In this document: positions 27,962-37,596 of the stretch, one piece after another
Position numbering within the stretch: position 1 is the stretch's first letter
Layout of the letters: each line of letters starts with the position of its first letter
Assembly (NCBI GenBank): GCA_919902765.1
Contig: CAKKRP010000006.1
Location: 1-43,481 of the forward strand
Direction of reading: 5' to 3'
Source: Gammaproteobacteria bacterium
GTDB taxonomy: Bacteria > Pseudomonadota > Gammaproteobacteria > S012-40
DNA: 43,481 bases
Translations under genes and position numbers: made by a program
The notes under the pieces: model-generated
What the model saw: the letters and a program-made list of their open reading frames with translations, nothing else
What the model was told of the DNA's origin: nothing
Databases searched by the model: none

Positions 27962-28471
27962 TTAAGACGGGTCTTTCAACCGCGCCAATACCGCAAACGG
28001 ACTTTCTTTCTTTACCGGAACCGGTTTTTCAACCAGCAACACAACCGCCTCGCAAGAACCTGGCGGATGCATAGGCACCATAGGCACCGCCAACAACAAT
28101 TCGTCTTCGATGATAGTCGCCAACGCCACCAACGGCGTATCTACAATCAACGGATCGTAGCCAGGCTGCAATGACTCCGCCGCATCGGCGCTAGGCACTA
28201 TCCCTAGACTCACCGTTTTATCCACCGGCACTGCTACCGGTTGCATACAGCGCTGACATAGCAACGTGAGCGTGGTCCAGACGCGCCCGGAAATATAGCG
28301 AAACTTTTCCGAGTCCACGCCGAACTTCAACTCTACCGCGACCACCGCCGCGCGGTCGGCCAGCCCAGGGGCCAATCTGTCCATGCCTTCCAAACCCAAT
28401 TGCCCACGCAATTCCCGCCCGGCATCCGCCAGGCGAAAGGGGTCAAAATTGGTAGGCAACCGTTCCTGCAT
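27962..28471 (-). CDS. yceD: YceD/DUF177-family protein (large-subunit rRNA accumulation)
   Basis: A 169-residue protein of the DUF177 family, needed for 23S rRNA accumulation or processing in several bacteria. The start at 28471 (MQERLPTNFDPFRLAD) matches the family; the frame is open 35 codons further but is poorly conserved. The conserved LLCQRCMQPV motif and the C-terminal IVDTPLVALATIIEDELLLAVPM stretch (family EDELLLALP) are present. It lies 23 bp before rpmF. The 315 bp between it and maf hold only the divergent promoters. Confidence 0.9.
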   Translation of the reverse strand: MQERLPTNFDPFRLADAGRELRGQLGLEGMDRLAPGLADRAAVVAVELKFGVDSEKFRYISGRVWTTLTLLCQRCMQPVAVPVDKTVSLGIVPSADAAESLQPGYDPLIVDTPLVALATIIEDELLLAVPMVPMHPPGSCEAVVLLVEKPVPVKKESPFAVLARLKDPS

Positions 28472-28786
28472 AACCATAGGGGCGCAATGATAGTGCCTAG
28501 GGGCGTCGCTGTCAAAAAAACCTAACGTTTTTGTCATATTGCCCACGGCGGCCAAGATCGGCAAAAACCCCCGCATTAACCACGATTAACTTTGTATTTC
28601 AATAGATTATATCATTTCCCAGGCACAAAAACGGTGCTAACGGAGAATCGCGCCACTCCGGGCATTGTTTCCACTATTTGCGAGGGGTTAGGCCCTTGAC
28701 GACAATGCTGGCATTCGCGCGGCGGGTTTGATATATACAGCCGTAATCTGTCCCTAACCATCATTTCCGCCATAGGAACACACCGC

Positions 28787-29362
28787 ATGAAGTTGGTACT
28801 GGGCTCGTCCTCACCCTATCGTCGCGAATTATTATCGCGGCTACACATCCCGTTCGAGATCGACTCACCAGACGTTGATGAAACTCATTTGCCGGGTGAA
28901 ACTCCCACCGCACTGGTACAACGCTTGGCCGAACATAAAGCGCGCGCAGTTGCCGCGCGTTTTCCAAATGGCATCGTGATCGGTTCCGATCAAGTCGCTA
29001 CGGTCGATAACGCTATCGTCACCAAACCCGATAATCACGCGAATGCCGTTCGACAATTGCGCATGCTGAGCGGAAAATCCGTGGTTTTTCACACCGGGCT
29101 GTGCGTGTTGAATGCGCGCACCGGCCAATTACACATTGACAACGTGTTATTTGAAGTCGGGTTCCGCGACTTAGACGAGGCCGCCATCCTGCGCTATCTG
29201 GATAAAGAGCCCGCATATAATTGCGTAGGGGCCTTCAAATCAGAGGCCTATGGTATCGCCTTGTGCCAATACATGCGCGGTGACGACCCCACCGCGCTGA
29301 TTGGATTGCCGTTGATTAGACTGCTCGACATGTTACGCGCCGAGGGCGTCGCGATACCTTAG
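28787..29362 (+). CDS. Maf/YceF-family nucleotide pyrophosphatase
   Basis: A 191-residue house-cleaning pyrophosphatase of the Maf/HAM1-like fold; the YceF branch hydrolyses 7-methyl-GTP. The N-terminus LVLGSSSPYRRELL, the acidic motif SPDVDET, the IGSDQVATVD motif and the YNCVGAFKSEAYG region are all present. It is divergent from yceD-rpmF, as yceF is in E. coli, and this order favours the YceF assignment. It converges on sppA with a 15-bp gap. Confidence 0.9.
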   Translation: MKLVLGSSSPYRRELLSRLHIPFEIDSPDVDETHLPGETPTALVQRLAEHKARAVAARFPNGIVIGSDQVATVDNAIVTKPDNHANAVRQLRMLSGKSVVFHTGLCVLNARTGQLHIDNVLFEVGFRDLDEAAILRYLDKEPAYNCVGAFKSEAYGIALCQYMRGDDPTALIGLPLIRLLDMLRAEGVAIP

Positions 29363-29377
29363 GTCACGCCGCACGCA

Positions 29378-30430
29378 CTAATACATGCGCGGCTCGGCGA
29401 ATAGGGTACGGAAAGAATAATCGCCCAACGCCGCGCCCACGCGTTCCGCGAATCTGTCCAATATATTTTCATGCTCGGTAAAATCGACGATATTGTCCGC
29501 GCCTATCACATCGCGCGCGACAAAACCGGTGCTGCCCAAGGCGTCGGCCAGCCCCAATTCTATGCCCTGCTCACCGGTCCAGATCAACCCGCTGAACATT
29601 TTCGGATTTTCTTTCAGGCGTTTGCCCCGCCCTACCTTTACCGCATTAATAAATTGCTTGTGTACATTATTGAGAATTTGTTGCATATGCTCTTTTGCAT
29701 CGGGTTTCATCGGCGAAAACGGGTCCAAAAAGCCTTTGTTTTCACCTGCGGTCATCAAGCGGCGCTCGACACCGAGTTTTTTCAAGGTATCGACGAAGCC
29801 GTAACTGTCCATCAACACGCCGATTGATCCGATCAAGCTGGCCTTATCGACATAAATAGTGTCTGTTGCGCTGGCGATATAATAGGCCGCCGAGGCGCAT
29901 AAATCGGTCACTACCGCGTAGATAGGTACATCGGGATGCAGTTTGCGCAACCGCCGGATTTCGTCGTAGACATACCCCGCCTGCACCGCGCTACCGCCCG
30001 GACTATTAATGCGTAAGACCACGCCTTTGGTATTTTTATCTTTCAACGCATCGCGCAAACCGCCGACGACATGATCCGCGCTGGCCCGATCTTTCTCGGA
30101 AATTACACCGTTCACTTCCACCACCGCCGTATGTTTGCCCATGGCGAGTTCGTTTTTTGGAGATGCAAACATTGCGATCAAAATGACCAGCACATAAATA
30201 GAAAATAAACTCTTAAAGAAAATGCTCCAACGCCGGGCGCGGCGTTGTTCGTTGAGCGATGCAAACGCCAAACGATTAATCAACTCGCGTTCCCACGCGC
30301 CGCCGGCGGCCCCCGGCCCGCTTTCGGTTGCCGCAGGTGGCGCTACCGGCGCGGCGTGCGCCGATGTCCACGGATCGCGCGCGGCATCGTCTGCGGACGA
30401 AGAATGTTGATTTGGATCATGTTCGGACAT
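29378..30430 (-). CDS. sppA: S49-family signal peptide peptidase (short SppA)
   Basis: Inner-membrane protease of 350 residues that degrades leftover signal peptides. The start at 30430 (MSEHDPNQ) is likely; a further seven codons are open. An Ala/Pro-rich N-terminal tail is followed by one membrane segment (SLFSIYVLVILIAMF). The catalytic Ser is in TDLCASAAYYIA and the Lys in TAGENKGFLDPF, matching the Ser-Lys pair of short SppA enzymes; the usual glycine after the Ser is Ala here. It lies 27 bp after the HAD gene in the rluC-HAD-sppA operon. Confidence 0.9.
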   Translation of the reverse strand: MSEHDPNQHSSSADDAARDPWTSAHAAPVAPPAATESGPGAAGGAWERELINRLAFASLNEQRRARRWSIFFKSLFSIYVLVILIAMFASPKNELAMGKHTAVVEVNGVISEKDRASADHVVGGLRDALKDKNTKGVVLRINSPGGSAVQAGYVYDEIRRLRKLHPDVPIYAVVTDLCASAAYYIASATDTIYVDKASLIGSIGVLMDSYGFVDTLKKLGVERRLMTAGENKGFLDPFSPMKPDAKEHMQQILNNVHKQFINAVKVGRGKRLKENPKMFSGLIWTGEQGIELGLADALGSTGFVARDVIGADNIVDFTEHENILDRFAERVGAALGDYSFRTLFAEPRMY

Positions 30431-30457
30431 CGTACCCACTCCTGCGGTCAAATTGCG

Positions 30458-31123
30458 TTAACTATTGACGGACGATCCGTGCAACCACTGAGCGAAATGC
30501 ACAGTATGTTCTAAACACGCCACCGGCATACACTTTTCTAAGCGCGCGCGCGGATGCGCTCCACATGCAACGCCTACACCACCCACTCCGGCGTTGCGCG
30601 CCATCATTAAATCATATTCTGTATCGCCCACCATCAGCGCATCTGCGGCGTCTACGCCTGTGTAGGTCAAAATATCGAGCAACATTTGCGGATGCGGTTT
30701 AGACAAGGCCTCGTCGATACAACGTGTAAAATGAAATACCGTGTGTAATTCCGTTTCGCGCAACACGCGATCTAAGCCGCGCCGGCCCTTGCCGGTGGCA
30801 ACCGCCAATAAATATTCCCGCCGCTCGAAATCGATCAACATTTCTTTAACACCCTCAAACAGCGGTGCCGGTGTGGGGTCGATCCCGGCGTCGTAGTGAC
30901 GATAGCGTGCGATGAATTGCCGTATATCATGATCAGTGGCCGCCGGATATAAAGACAACACCGATTCGCGCATGCCTAACCCAATGATATCGCGCACCGC
31001 CTCGGACGTGGGTATGGGCAAGTGTAGATCCTGCGCCGCCGCGCGAAAACACGCGACGATGCGTGCGGGCGAATCCATCAAGGTGCCGTCCCAATCGAAC
31101 ACCAGCAATTTATAGCCCGCCAC
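30458..31123 (-). CDS. HAD-family phosphatase (phosphoglycolate phosphatase-like)
   Basis: A 221-residue HAD hydrolase. Motif I is VFDWDGTLMDS, motif II/III LLAVATGKGRRGLD with the Lys in SKPHPQM, and motif IV MVGDTEYDLMMARNAG. A helical cap between I and II fits the Gph type. The substrate is uncertain. The start is the GTG at 31123, overlapping rluC by 14 bp. The rluC-HAD-sppA order is common in Pseudomonas and its relatives. Confidence 0.9.
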   Translation of the reverse strand: MAGYKLLVFDWDGTLMDSPARIVACFRAAAQDLHLPIPTSEAVRDIIGLGMRESVLSLYPAATDHDIRQFIARYRHYDAGIDPTPAPLFEGVKEMLIDFERREYLLAVATGKGRRGLDRVLRETELHTVFHFTRCIDEALSKPHPQMLLDILTYTGVDAADALMVGDTEYDLMMARNAGVGGVGVACGAHPRARLEKCMPVACLEHTVHFAQWLHGSSVNS

Positions 31124-32096
31124 GACCTTGCTCTAAACCGTTTAACACCTGCCGCAACTCTTCCGCCAACGGGGCCGTCACGATAATCTGTTTCGCCACG
31201 CCCGGCAAGTGGAAGCCCAATATATGCGCATGCAAAAATAACCGTTTGAGTCCATGCGTCTTCATTTCTTTGTTGAATGGTGCGTCGCCGTACTTGGGAT
31301 CGCCTGCGACCGGCCGCCCCATGTGCTGGGCATGCACTCTAATTTGGTGGGTGCGCCCCGTGTACAAGGTTGCGCGCACCAAACTGGCCCGCGCATACAC
31401 CGCCTCGGGGCTAAATAACGTGGTTGCCGCCTTGCCTTCGACATGATCGACGCGCACCATGCGCTCACCGGATTGTAAGGTGTTTTTACGCAGCGCGACC
31501 TCGATCTTACGGGCCTCCCCTCGCCACGCCCCTTTGACCAGCGCAAGGTATATCTTGGTCGTCTTACCTTCTCGCATTTGTTCATGTAAACTCTTGAGCG
31601 CGCTACGTTTTTTAGCCAGCAACAAACACCCTGAGGTATCGCGATCCAAGCGATGCACTAACTCTAAGGCCTGGCATTGCGGCCGCATTTGGCGTAAGGC
31701 CTCGATCATCCCATAAGAAATTCCACTCCCGCCATGCACCGCCATCCCGGCGGGTTTATCCACCACGATGACTTGTTCATCTTCGTACAAAATGCGCTGC
31801 TCAAGATCCTGCAATTGCTTATTGTGTACGCTTGGTGTAGCCGTCGGCTCGGCTAGCCGTAGTGGCGGTATGCGCACCACATCGCCCTCTTGGAGTCGAT
31901 AGGCCGCCTGCACACGCCCCTTGTTGACGCGCACCTCGCCTTTGCGCAAGATACGGTAAATATGGCTCTTAGGCACCCCTTTTAGCAGGGTAATCAAGAA
32001 ATTATCGAGCCGCTGACCGGTGTATTCGCTGCTGATGGTGAGCATGCCCACACGTGGGGCAGAGGTTTGTTCTGAGGCATTTGATTGGTCATTCAT
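31110..32096 (-). CDS. rluC: 23S rRNA pseudouridine synthase RluC
   Basis: Makes pseudouridines in 23S rRNA (955, 2504 and 2580 in E. coli). It is 328 residues from the ATG at 32096, chosen because the conserved part starts just after it. An S4-like N-terminal domain (GQRLDNFLITLLKGVPKSHIYRILRKGEVRVN) is followed by the synthase domain with the catalytic Asp in VHRLDRDTSGCLLLAK. The TGRTHQIRVHAQHMG motif is typical. It is divergent from rne, as in E. coli. Confidence 0.94.
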   Translation of the reverse strand: MNDQSNASEQTSAPRVGMLTISSEYTGQRLDNFLITLLKGVPKSHIYRILRKGEVRVNKGRVQAAYRLQEGDVVRIPPLRLAEPTATPSVHNKQLQDLEQRILYEDEQVIVVDKPAGMAVHGGSGISYGMIEALRQMRPQCQALELVHRLDRDTSGCLLLAKKRSALKSLHEQMREGKTTKIYLALVKGAWRGEARKIEVALRKNTLQSGERMVRVDHVEGKAATTLFSPEAVYARASLVRATLYTGRTHQIRVHAQHMGRPVAGDPKYGDAPFNKEMKTHGLKRLFLHAHILGFHLPGVAKQIIVTAPLAEELRQVLNGLEQGRGGL

Positions 32097-32915
32097 AATA
32101 TTGATACTAATGTTGCCGCGCGCATGAAAGGCTGCTATAGTGGAACTATGGTCTCGCAAGAGATTGTGGTTACGGTCAGGCTGGAGTGACTGGGAAATCC
32201 TGATGCATTATCCGGGCTTACAAGTAAAGCCTGGTGCCACCGGGTAAAGAACGCAAATAGTTTACACCGGTTACCCGTGCATTACGAGCCCCCTCGATCA
32301 GATTGTTGATTGGTGGGTGAGTGTTGGTTATCCCGTTCCGCCGCTTTCTGTACGACGCTTTGCCTTTTGCGAGGCACCGTTGGCTCGATACACGGGGATC
32401 GTGTAGTCTAATCGCACCCCCCCCTACCCAAGGTAATGATTATTAAGGAAGCTCCGCGTGCGGACCCTTAATACTCCGCTTTCCGGGGTCAATGTGTCAG
32501 GCGTTCGTATGAAATAAAGCCCTTTGCGGGGTATGGCCGTTATGGCCTTACGCAGTTAAACGCGTAAGTGATGAGTGTAACCTTGCTCAACCGAATTTAC
32601 GGCGTTTTATAAAATTATGTAAGTGTGGCCTAAACACGACGTATGTGACAACACTGTTCCAATAACAGCAGCCATACAGAGTGTTCGGCTGACGGACATG
32701 ATCCAAAAAACGTTGTAGGGGTGCGATCTCGTATGCGCGCCCTGGTATAAAATGAATCTTACTATCAAGCTGCGGAGATCGTTGGGAAAATTGCATATGC
32801 ATAAACAAATAGTCGTTTCCCAGTTGTCCACCGTACGTTGCGGATTAGTGTTCGCATAAGATTCGTTGATAGACCTGCTGGTTGAGCGCTTTGTGTTTTT
32901 ACAACGAGAAGCGCT
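32097..32915 (+). promoter_or_regulatory. Long structured rluC-rne intergenic region, candidate rne leader
   Basis: 819 bp with no credible protein gene. It shows several clear hairpins: 32212-32234 (CCGGGCTT/AAGCCTGG), 32242-32276 (GGGTAA/TTACCC), 32444-32470 (TAAGG with TCCGC/GCGGA), 32535-32547 (GGCC/GGCC) and 32548-32567 (TTACGC/GCGTAA), plus a C-run near 32417. In E. coli the rne leader of about 360 nt binds RNase E and autoregulates the message. A similar role is likely here, with room for an extra RNA. Exact promoter positions are not clear. Confidence 0.55.
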
Positions 32916-34943
32916 ATGAAAAAAATGTTGATTAATGCCACGCAACCTGAAGAGTTGCGTGTCGCTATTGTCGATGGTCAACGCCTGTTTGATCTCGATA
33001 TTGAAGTCACCACTAAAGAACAAAAAAAATCCAATATCTACAAAGGTAAGATCACCCGCATCGAACCCAGCCTAGAAGCCGCCTTCATTGATTACGGCGC
33101 GGAACGCCATGGCTTTTTGCCGTTAAAAGAAATTTCGCGCGCGTATTTCAAACACCCCATGGAAGGCGGTGGCCGCATCAACATCAAAGAGGTGTTGGAA
33201 GAAGGCCAAGAAGTGGTGGTACAGGTTGATAAAGAAGAACGCGGCACCAAGGGTGCGGCGCTCACCACGTTTATCAGCCTCGCGGGCCGTTATTTGGTGT
33301 TAATGCCGAATAATCCGCGCGCGGGTGGCGTATCGCGTCGCATAGAGGGCGATGATCGCGCCGAAATGCGCGAGACGATGGCGGCATTAAATCTGCCGGA
33401 GGCCATGGGCCTGATCGTGCGCACTGCGGGGGTCGGCAAGAGCCAGGAAGAATTGCAATGGGATCTTGATTACCTGATGCAGTTGTGGGCCGCCATTGAA
33501 GTAGCCGCCAAGGAAAAAGAAGCGCCCTATCTCATTTATCAAGAAAGCAATATCATCATCCGCGCGATACGCGATTATTTGCGCAAAGATATCGGCGAAA
33601 TTTTGGTCGATAATCCCAAGGTCTATCAACAGGCCTACGATTTTATGACCCAGGTGATGCCGCATAATTTGCACAAAATCCGCCTGTACCAGGACGATAT
33701 CCCGTTATTCACGCGTTTCCAAATCGAAAGCCAGATCGAGAGCGCGTTTCAACGCGAAGTGCAGTTGCCGTCCGGCGGCTCCATCGTGATTGATCGTACC
33801 GAGGCCTTGATTTCGATAGATATCAACTCGGCGCGTGCGACCAAAGGCGGCGACATCGAAGAAACCGCGTTCAATACCAATTTGGAAGCGGCCGATGAAG
33901 TGGCGCGTCAATTACGCCTGCGCGATTTAGGCGGCTTGATCGTCATCGACTTTATCGATATGACGCCGGTCAAACATCAGCGTGAGGTCGAAAATCGCTT
34001 GAAAGAAGCGTTAACGCAGGATCGCGCGCGCGTACAAATCGGGCGCATTTCGCGCTTTCGTTTGCTCGAAATGTCGCGCCAGCGGCTACGTCCTTCGTTG
34101 GTCGAACACACTCAGGTCATGTGCCCGCGCTGCTCCGGTCACGGCACGATTCGTAACATTGAATCTTTGGGCTTGTCCATCCTGCGCGTCATCGAAGAAA
34201 ACGCGATGAAGGAAAATACCGCCAAGATCGTGGTCAAAGTGCCCATCGATATCTCGGCCTTTTTGCTCAATGAAAAGCGCCAAGCCTTGTCGCATATCGA
34301 ACAACGCCATAAGGTCGCGGTCATTGTGATTCCTACACCCGCCTTGGATTCGCCGCATTATGACGTGCAGCGCCTACGCTTGACCGAGGTTACGCAGACT
34401 GCGGAACAACCGACCAGCTACCAGTTGATCGAAACCAAGGAAACGGAAATTCCTGAAACCAGCGCGGGACAACCACGCCCCGTCGCCGAAACGCCGATGG
34501 TTAAGTCAATCGCGCCGCCTGCCCCGCCGACCCCATCGGCCAGATCGCAAATGGCGGAAGAAAACAAGGTCGAAGGTGAAACGAAGCCGAGCTTCTTCCA
34601 ACGTATGTGGGCAGGGCTGTTTGGCGGTGATAAGTCTGAGTCGATGGCAGATCAGAGTGAGGGCGCGAATAAGGCCGCACCAACGGCGCCGCGCAATCAC
34701 ACGGGCAACAGACCTGGCCAACCGCGCAATCAACATATGCGTGGCCACCACAATCGGCGGCGTCCGCACCGGCGTGGCGGCAATGGTCAACAACAGCAGC
34801 AGCAACGCCGTGGTCCGCGTCCGGAGCGTGAAGGCGGTCAAGGCCCGCAAGCCCAAGGCCAAAATCAGGACAAGCGTAGCGGTGAAGGCCGCAGCGGTTC
34901 TGAAGGCGGCGGCGAATCGCGTAGCTCGACGACCACCGTGTAA
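32916..34943 (+). CDS. rne: Ribonuclease E (short C-terminal form)
   Basis: Endoribonuclease for mRNA decay and rRNA/tRNA processing, 675 residues. The start [22 protein letters not shown] is typical. An S1 domain (about 35-125), a 5'-sensor region, the DNase I-like catalytic part ([30 protein letters not shown]) and the zinc-link CPRCSGHGT (near 405) are conserved. Near residue 555 [15 protein letters not shown] matches the membrane-binding amphipathic helix. After it the tail is Arg-rich, then Gln- and Gly-rich; it is much shorter than in E. coli, and I see no clear enolase- or PNPase-binding motif. It is preceded by a long structured leader. Confidence 0.96.
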   Translation: MKKMLINATQPEELRVAIVDGQRLFDLDIEVTTKEQKKSNIYKGKITRIEPSLEAAFIDYGAERHGFLPLKEISRAYFKHPMEGGGRINIKEVLEEGQEVVVQVDKEERGTKGAALTTFISLAGRYLVLMPNNPRAGGVSRRIEGDDRAEMRETMAALNLPEAMGLIVRTAGVGKSQEELQWDLDYLMQLWAAIEVAAKEKEAPYLIYQESNIIIRAIRDYLRKDIGEILVDNPKVYQQAYDFMTQVMPHNLHKIRLYQDDIPLFTRFQIESQIESAFQREVQLPSGGSIVIDRTEALISIDINSARATKGGDIEETAFNTNLEAADEVARQLRLRDLGGLIVIDFIDMTPVKHQREVENRLKEALTQDRARVQIGRISRFRLLEMSRQRLRPSLVEHTQVMCPRCSGHGTIRNIESLGLSILRVIEENAMKENTAKIVVKVPIDISAFLLNEKRQALSHIEQRHKVAVIVIPTPALDSPHYDVQRLRLTEVTQTAEQPTSYQLIETKETEIPETSAGQPRPVAETPMVKSIAPPAPPTPSARSQMAEENKVEGETKPSFFQRMWAGLFGGDKSESMADQSEGANKAAPTAPRNHTGNRPGQPRNQHMRGHHNRRRPHRRGGNGQQQQQQRRGPRPEREGGQGPQAQGQNQDKRSGEGRSGSEGGGESRSSTTTV

Positions 34944-34961
34944 CACGTTTTGCGCTAAAGT

Positions 34962-34993
34962 AAAAAAAGCCCGGTTTTTCCGGGCTTTTTTTC
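34962..34993. terminator. Bidirectional rho-independent terminator after rne
   Basis: AAAAGCCCGG pairs with CCGGGCTTTT around a T-rich loop, with an A-run before and a T-run after it. It can end both rne and the convergent phosphatase gene. Confidence 0.9.
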
Positions 34994-35070
34994 GTCTTAA
35001 CGATGCAGAACACATTTATATCGAGCACACCACCCTTTGAAAAAGGGGAGCTAATTCTCGTCTTAACCGA

Positions 35071-35553
35071 TTACACTTTGTAGCGTGTGCGGAGGTCGCG
35101 CAATAAACCTTCAGAGGCCGCCTCTACCATGTCGAATACGCGTTCGAATCCTGACGCACCGCCATAATAAGGGTCCGGCACGTCACGCTCATGTAGGTGC
35201 GGCGCAAACTCTAAAAATAATTTAAGTTTGGCGCTTGTCTCGGGGGTCGTCAGGCGCGCCAAGTGTTGATAATTTTCATTGTCCATCGCCAACACATAAT
35301 GGAATTCGTTGAAATCGGCCGGGCGCACCGCGCGCGCGCGATATTTGCTCAAATCGACACCGCGATTCAACGCCGTTCCCTGCGCACGCCGATCTGGCGG
35401 TTCACCGGCATGATAGGCGTGCGTACCCGCTGAATCGACCTGCACTACGTCGGCTAAACCTGCTTCACGCACTTTTTTTTCAAACACACCATGCGCTGTA
35501 GGCGAACGACATATATTGCCCATACAAACAAAAAGTACGTGTATTTTTTCCAT
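35071..35553 (-). CDS. Low-molecular-weight protein tyrosine phosphatase
   Basis: Removes phosphate from tyrosine (or small aryl phosphates), 160 residues from the ATG at 35553; the frame is open 18 codons upstream. The P-loop FVCMGNICRSPTAHGVF (CX5R) starts near residue 8, and the general acid is in DVPDPYYGGASGFE. The middle RARAVRPADFNEFHYVLAMD is typical of the family. It converges on rne with a shared terminator. No cognate kinase is adjacent. Confidence 0.93.
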   Translation of the reverse strand: MEKIHVLFVCMGNICRSPTAHGVFEKKVREAGLADVVQVDSAGTHAYHAGEPPDRRAQGTALNRGVDLSKYRARAVRPADFNEFHYVLAMDNENYQHLARLTTPETSAKLKLFLEFAPHLHERDVPDPYYGGASGFERVFDMVEAASEGLLRDLRTRYKV

Positions 35554-35679
35554 GTTCTCGACACACACAATAATAAAAAAACAGTAAATTATCGCCCGCT
35601 CAGGCAATAACCAATTCTATCCCCTTGCAATTCTCACATTTCAGACTAACAATTAGGTATCTCCATTGGAGGCATAAAA

Positions 35680-35943
35680 ATGACGATACGTTTTTCGCTC
35701 ACCCAGCTCCGCGCTTCCATCGGTACCCGCGTACGTTACGGCGGCCACACCTATGTCGTGGTCGAAGTGTTGGAAGACGCGCCCGCACTGGTTTTAAAGC
35801 CCTTGGAAGATGAGTCTGTGATCCAAGCAAACCAACACGGCGACGCCCACCGGCTTGCACCACGTACCCATACCATACCCGTATTAAGCCCTCAACAGCA
35901 TGAATTTTCAGCAGAATTTTTGGCTCTCATACCCTTGGATTAG
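35680..35943 (+). CDS. Conserved small protein of unknown function
   Basis: An 87-residue soluble protein with a good TTGGAGG site about 8 nt before the ATG. It is predicted to be mostly beta-strand (GTRVRYGGHTYVVVEVLEDAPALVLKP). I recall similar short proteins in sulfur-oxidising and related gammaproteobacteria, but no function. It is divergent from the phosphatase gene and ends 11 bp from the convergent mog. Confidence 0.65.
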   Translation: MTIRFSLTQLRASIGTRVRYGGHTYVVVEVLEDAPALVLKPLEDESVIQANQHGDAHRLAPRTHTIPVLSPQQHEFSAEFLALIPLD

Positions 35944-35954
35944 CCCCCACCCCG

Positions 35955-36521
35955 CTATTCGGCTGCCTGGCCGCGTTTCATCAAGGCGTGCTTAGGGCGA
36001 AACGCCTTGGTAAATTCCTCACGTGTTTCGATATACGGCCCTTCGATCAAGTCAATACAATAGGGCACGGCTGGAAACACTGCCGCCAAACAATCCGCAA
36101 TGGCGGAGGGCTTGCCGGGCAAATTTATGAGCAAGGACCTGCCGCGTATACCGGCGATTTGACGGGACAGGATTGCAGTAGGCACGACGTTGAGCGAAAT
36201 GGCGCGCATACGTTCGCCAAAACCATCGAGAATTTTATCGCACACCGCAGCCGTCGCTTCCGGCGTCACATCGCGTTTCGCGGGCCCCGTGCCGCCGGTA
36301 GTGACCACCAAACTACACCCTACGGCGTCGCACAATTCGCGTAGCGCCACTTCAATGAGCACTTGCTCATCAGGCACCAGGCGCGTGATCGCTTGCCAGG
36401 GCGTGGCCATCGCGCGATCCAACCATTCTATGATGGCGGGTCCTCCGCGATCTTCATACACGCCCTGGCTGGCGCGGTCAGAAATCGTCACCACGCCTAC
36501 TTTCAATGCTTGTTCAGCCAT
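35955..36521 (-). CDS. mog: Molybdopterin adenylyltransferase
   Basis: Adenylates molybdopterin before molybdate insertion in molybdenum-cofactor synthesis. It is 188 residues from the ATG at 36521 (MAEQALKVGVVTISDRAS); three codons more are open. Diagnostic motifs are TTGGTGPAKRDVTPEAT and LINLPGKPSAIADCL. The length fits Mog rather than the shorter MoaB. It lies about 550 bp downstream of nifQ on the same strand, so two molybdenum pathways are neighbours here, though probably in separate transcripts. Confidence 0.93.
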   Translation of the reverse strand: MAEQALKVGVVTISDRASQGVYEDRGGPAIIEWLDRAMATPWQAITRLVPDEQVLIEVALRELCDAVGCSLVVTTGGTGPAKRDVTPEATAAVCDKILDGFGERMRAISLNVVPTAILSRQIAGIRGRSLLINLPGKPSAIADCLAAVFPAVPYCIDLIEGPYIETREEFTKAFRPKHALMKRGQAAE

Positions 36522-36758
36522 AACCTGCACCTCGACTTACCCCGCTCAGGGCCATAACGCCTATCTTACCTGGTGTGTGGCAAAAAAAAAATCTCTTAGC
36601 TTTTTTTATGCCGTCGCCGTGAACCTCGGCAGGCCGCCGGAGGCCAACATAGACCACGCCGTAGCGCGCAAACTCGCGCCTAAACGCGAGACGATTGACT
36701 ATAAAAAAGGCCAGTGTTTACAGTTTACCAGGAGGACATTTGCCAGGACACCCACTTA

Positions 36759-36788
36759 TTGACATCCCCGCCATAAATTATTTATTAT
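36759..36788 (+). promoter_or_regulatory. Sigma-70-like promoter pointing under the nif operon
   Basis: TTGACA (36759-36764) and TATTAT (36783-36788) are separated by 18 bp. A transcript starting near 36795 would run plus-strand through a gene-free stretch and then antisense to nifQ. Confidence 0.5.
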
Positions 36789-36816
36789 TTTCCGCATATC
36801 CAAAAACACCCTCAGG

Positions 36817-36831
36817 GGGTCAGGATGACCC
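36817..36831. promoter_or_regulatory. Perfect 15-bp palindrome downstream of the promoter
   Basis: GGGTCA-GGA-TGACCC starts about 29 bp after the -10 box at 36783-36788. It could be an operator for a dimeric regulator or the first hairpin of a short RNA. The regulator is not recognisable from the site. Confidence 0.45.
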
Positions 36832-37068
36832 GAGCGCGACGTCATTCTTAGGTTAACCGAATTTCCGTTTTGATTTGCATAGAATGGGCAGTGCCTAGGA
36901 TGGCTGTTATGTATTGATTCTAAGGTTGCCTTTTTACAGTTGTTTTTATCCCGCCATTGACGTAAACGATCTCAATCCATCTACCCAATTTGGAAATTTA
37001 CCTGCATGGCGGGGTGGCTTGGGAATTGGGGTAAGAATCAATTGGTGGATGTCCTGTTTTCCCTCCCC

Positions 37069-37596
37069 TCACTCCGCTCCAAAACATTTTTTATAGTCTT
37101 CACACACGCCGCAACTTGGCGCTTTGCACATATTTATTTCGGCGCGATCGCATAGCTGTTTGTAAAAGAATTTTTTCCACTTCATATTACCGGTATTTTT
37201 GTCAAATAAAGCGGAGAAGTGCCGCCGCAACAGCTCGGAAAGCACCTCACGGTGCGGAAACCCCATATCTTGGTATAAGTGGTTTGCTCCTAAACAGGCG
37301 GTCGCGATCGCATGCGCCAGCCAACGCGTTTCATCATCATCGTCGCTGCGATGGTCAAGCAATAGCCGCAACACATCTTCTATTTCATCCGCACGTACGG
37401 CTGCGCATTCATTGTCCGCGCCGCCTCGCTCATCCATTGCATGAGGAAGATGTGTTGCACATAATCTTTTCCACTCGTGGTCACTAATCCCGTACAGCCC
37501 GAAACGCGCATGCACACCCGACAAGGCTAGCGTAACGGTGTTCGCGGTATCATTAGCGGCACGATGCTTAGAATTTGCGTTGATTGCGGCGTTCAT
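37069..37596 (-). CDS. nifQ: NifQ, molybdenum donor for FeMo-cofactor synthesis
   Basis: NifQ carries a Mo-Fe-S cluster and delivers molybdenum to the NifEN complex. It is 175 residues from the ATG at 37596, whose ATGA overlaps the ferredoxin stop. The C-terminal cluster motif is complete: C-x4-C-x2-C-x5-C in [17 protein letters not shown]. The middle part ([22 protein letters not shown]) with HLYQDMGF is the family signature. It is the last gene of the operon. Confidence 0.94.
   Translation of the reverse strand: MNAAINANSKHRAANDTANTVTLALSGVHARFGLYGISDHEWKRLCATHLPHAMDERGGADNECAAVRADEIEDVLRLLLDHRSDDDDETRWLAHAIATACLGANHLYQDMGFPHREVLSELLRRHFSALFDKNTGNMKWKKFFYKQLCDRAEINMCKAPSCGVCEDYKKCFGAE

Larger units (their letters stand above)
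36522..37068. other. Gene-free interval between nifQ and mog
   Basis: 547 bp without a gene I can support. Part of 36600-36762 is open on the plus strand but shows no recognisable product. The interval carries a plus-strand promoter pattern and a palindrome, listed separately. No hairpin with a T-run is clear after nifQ. Confidence 0.6.

Noticed and set aside
36600..36762. Possible coding remnant on the plus strand between nifQ and mog.
   Set aside because: The open frame has no recognisable domain, starts inside mog on the other strand, and lacks a start with a ribosome site.
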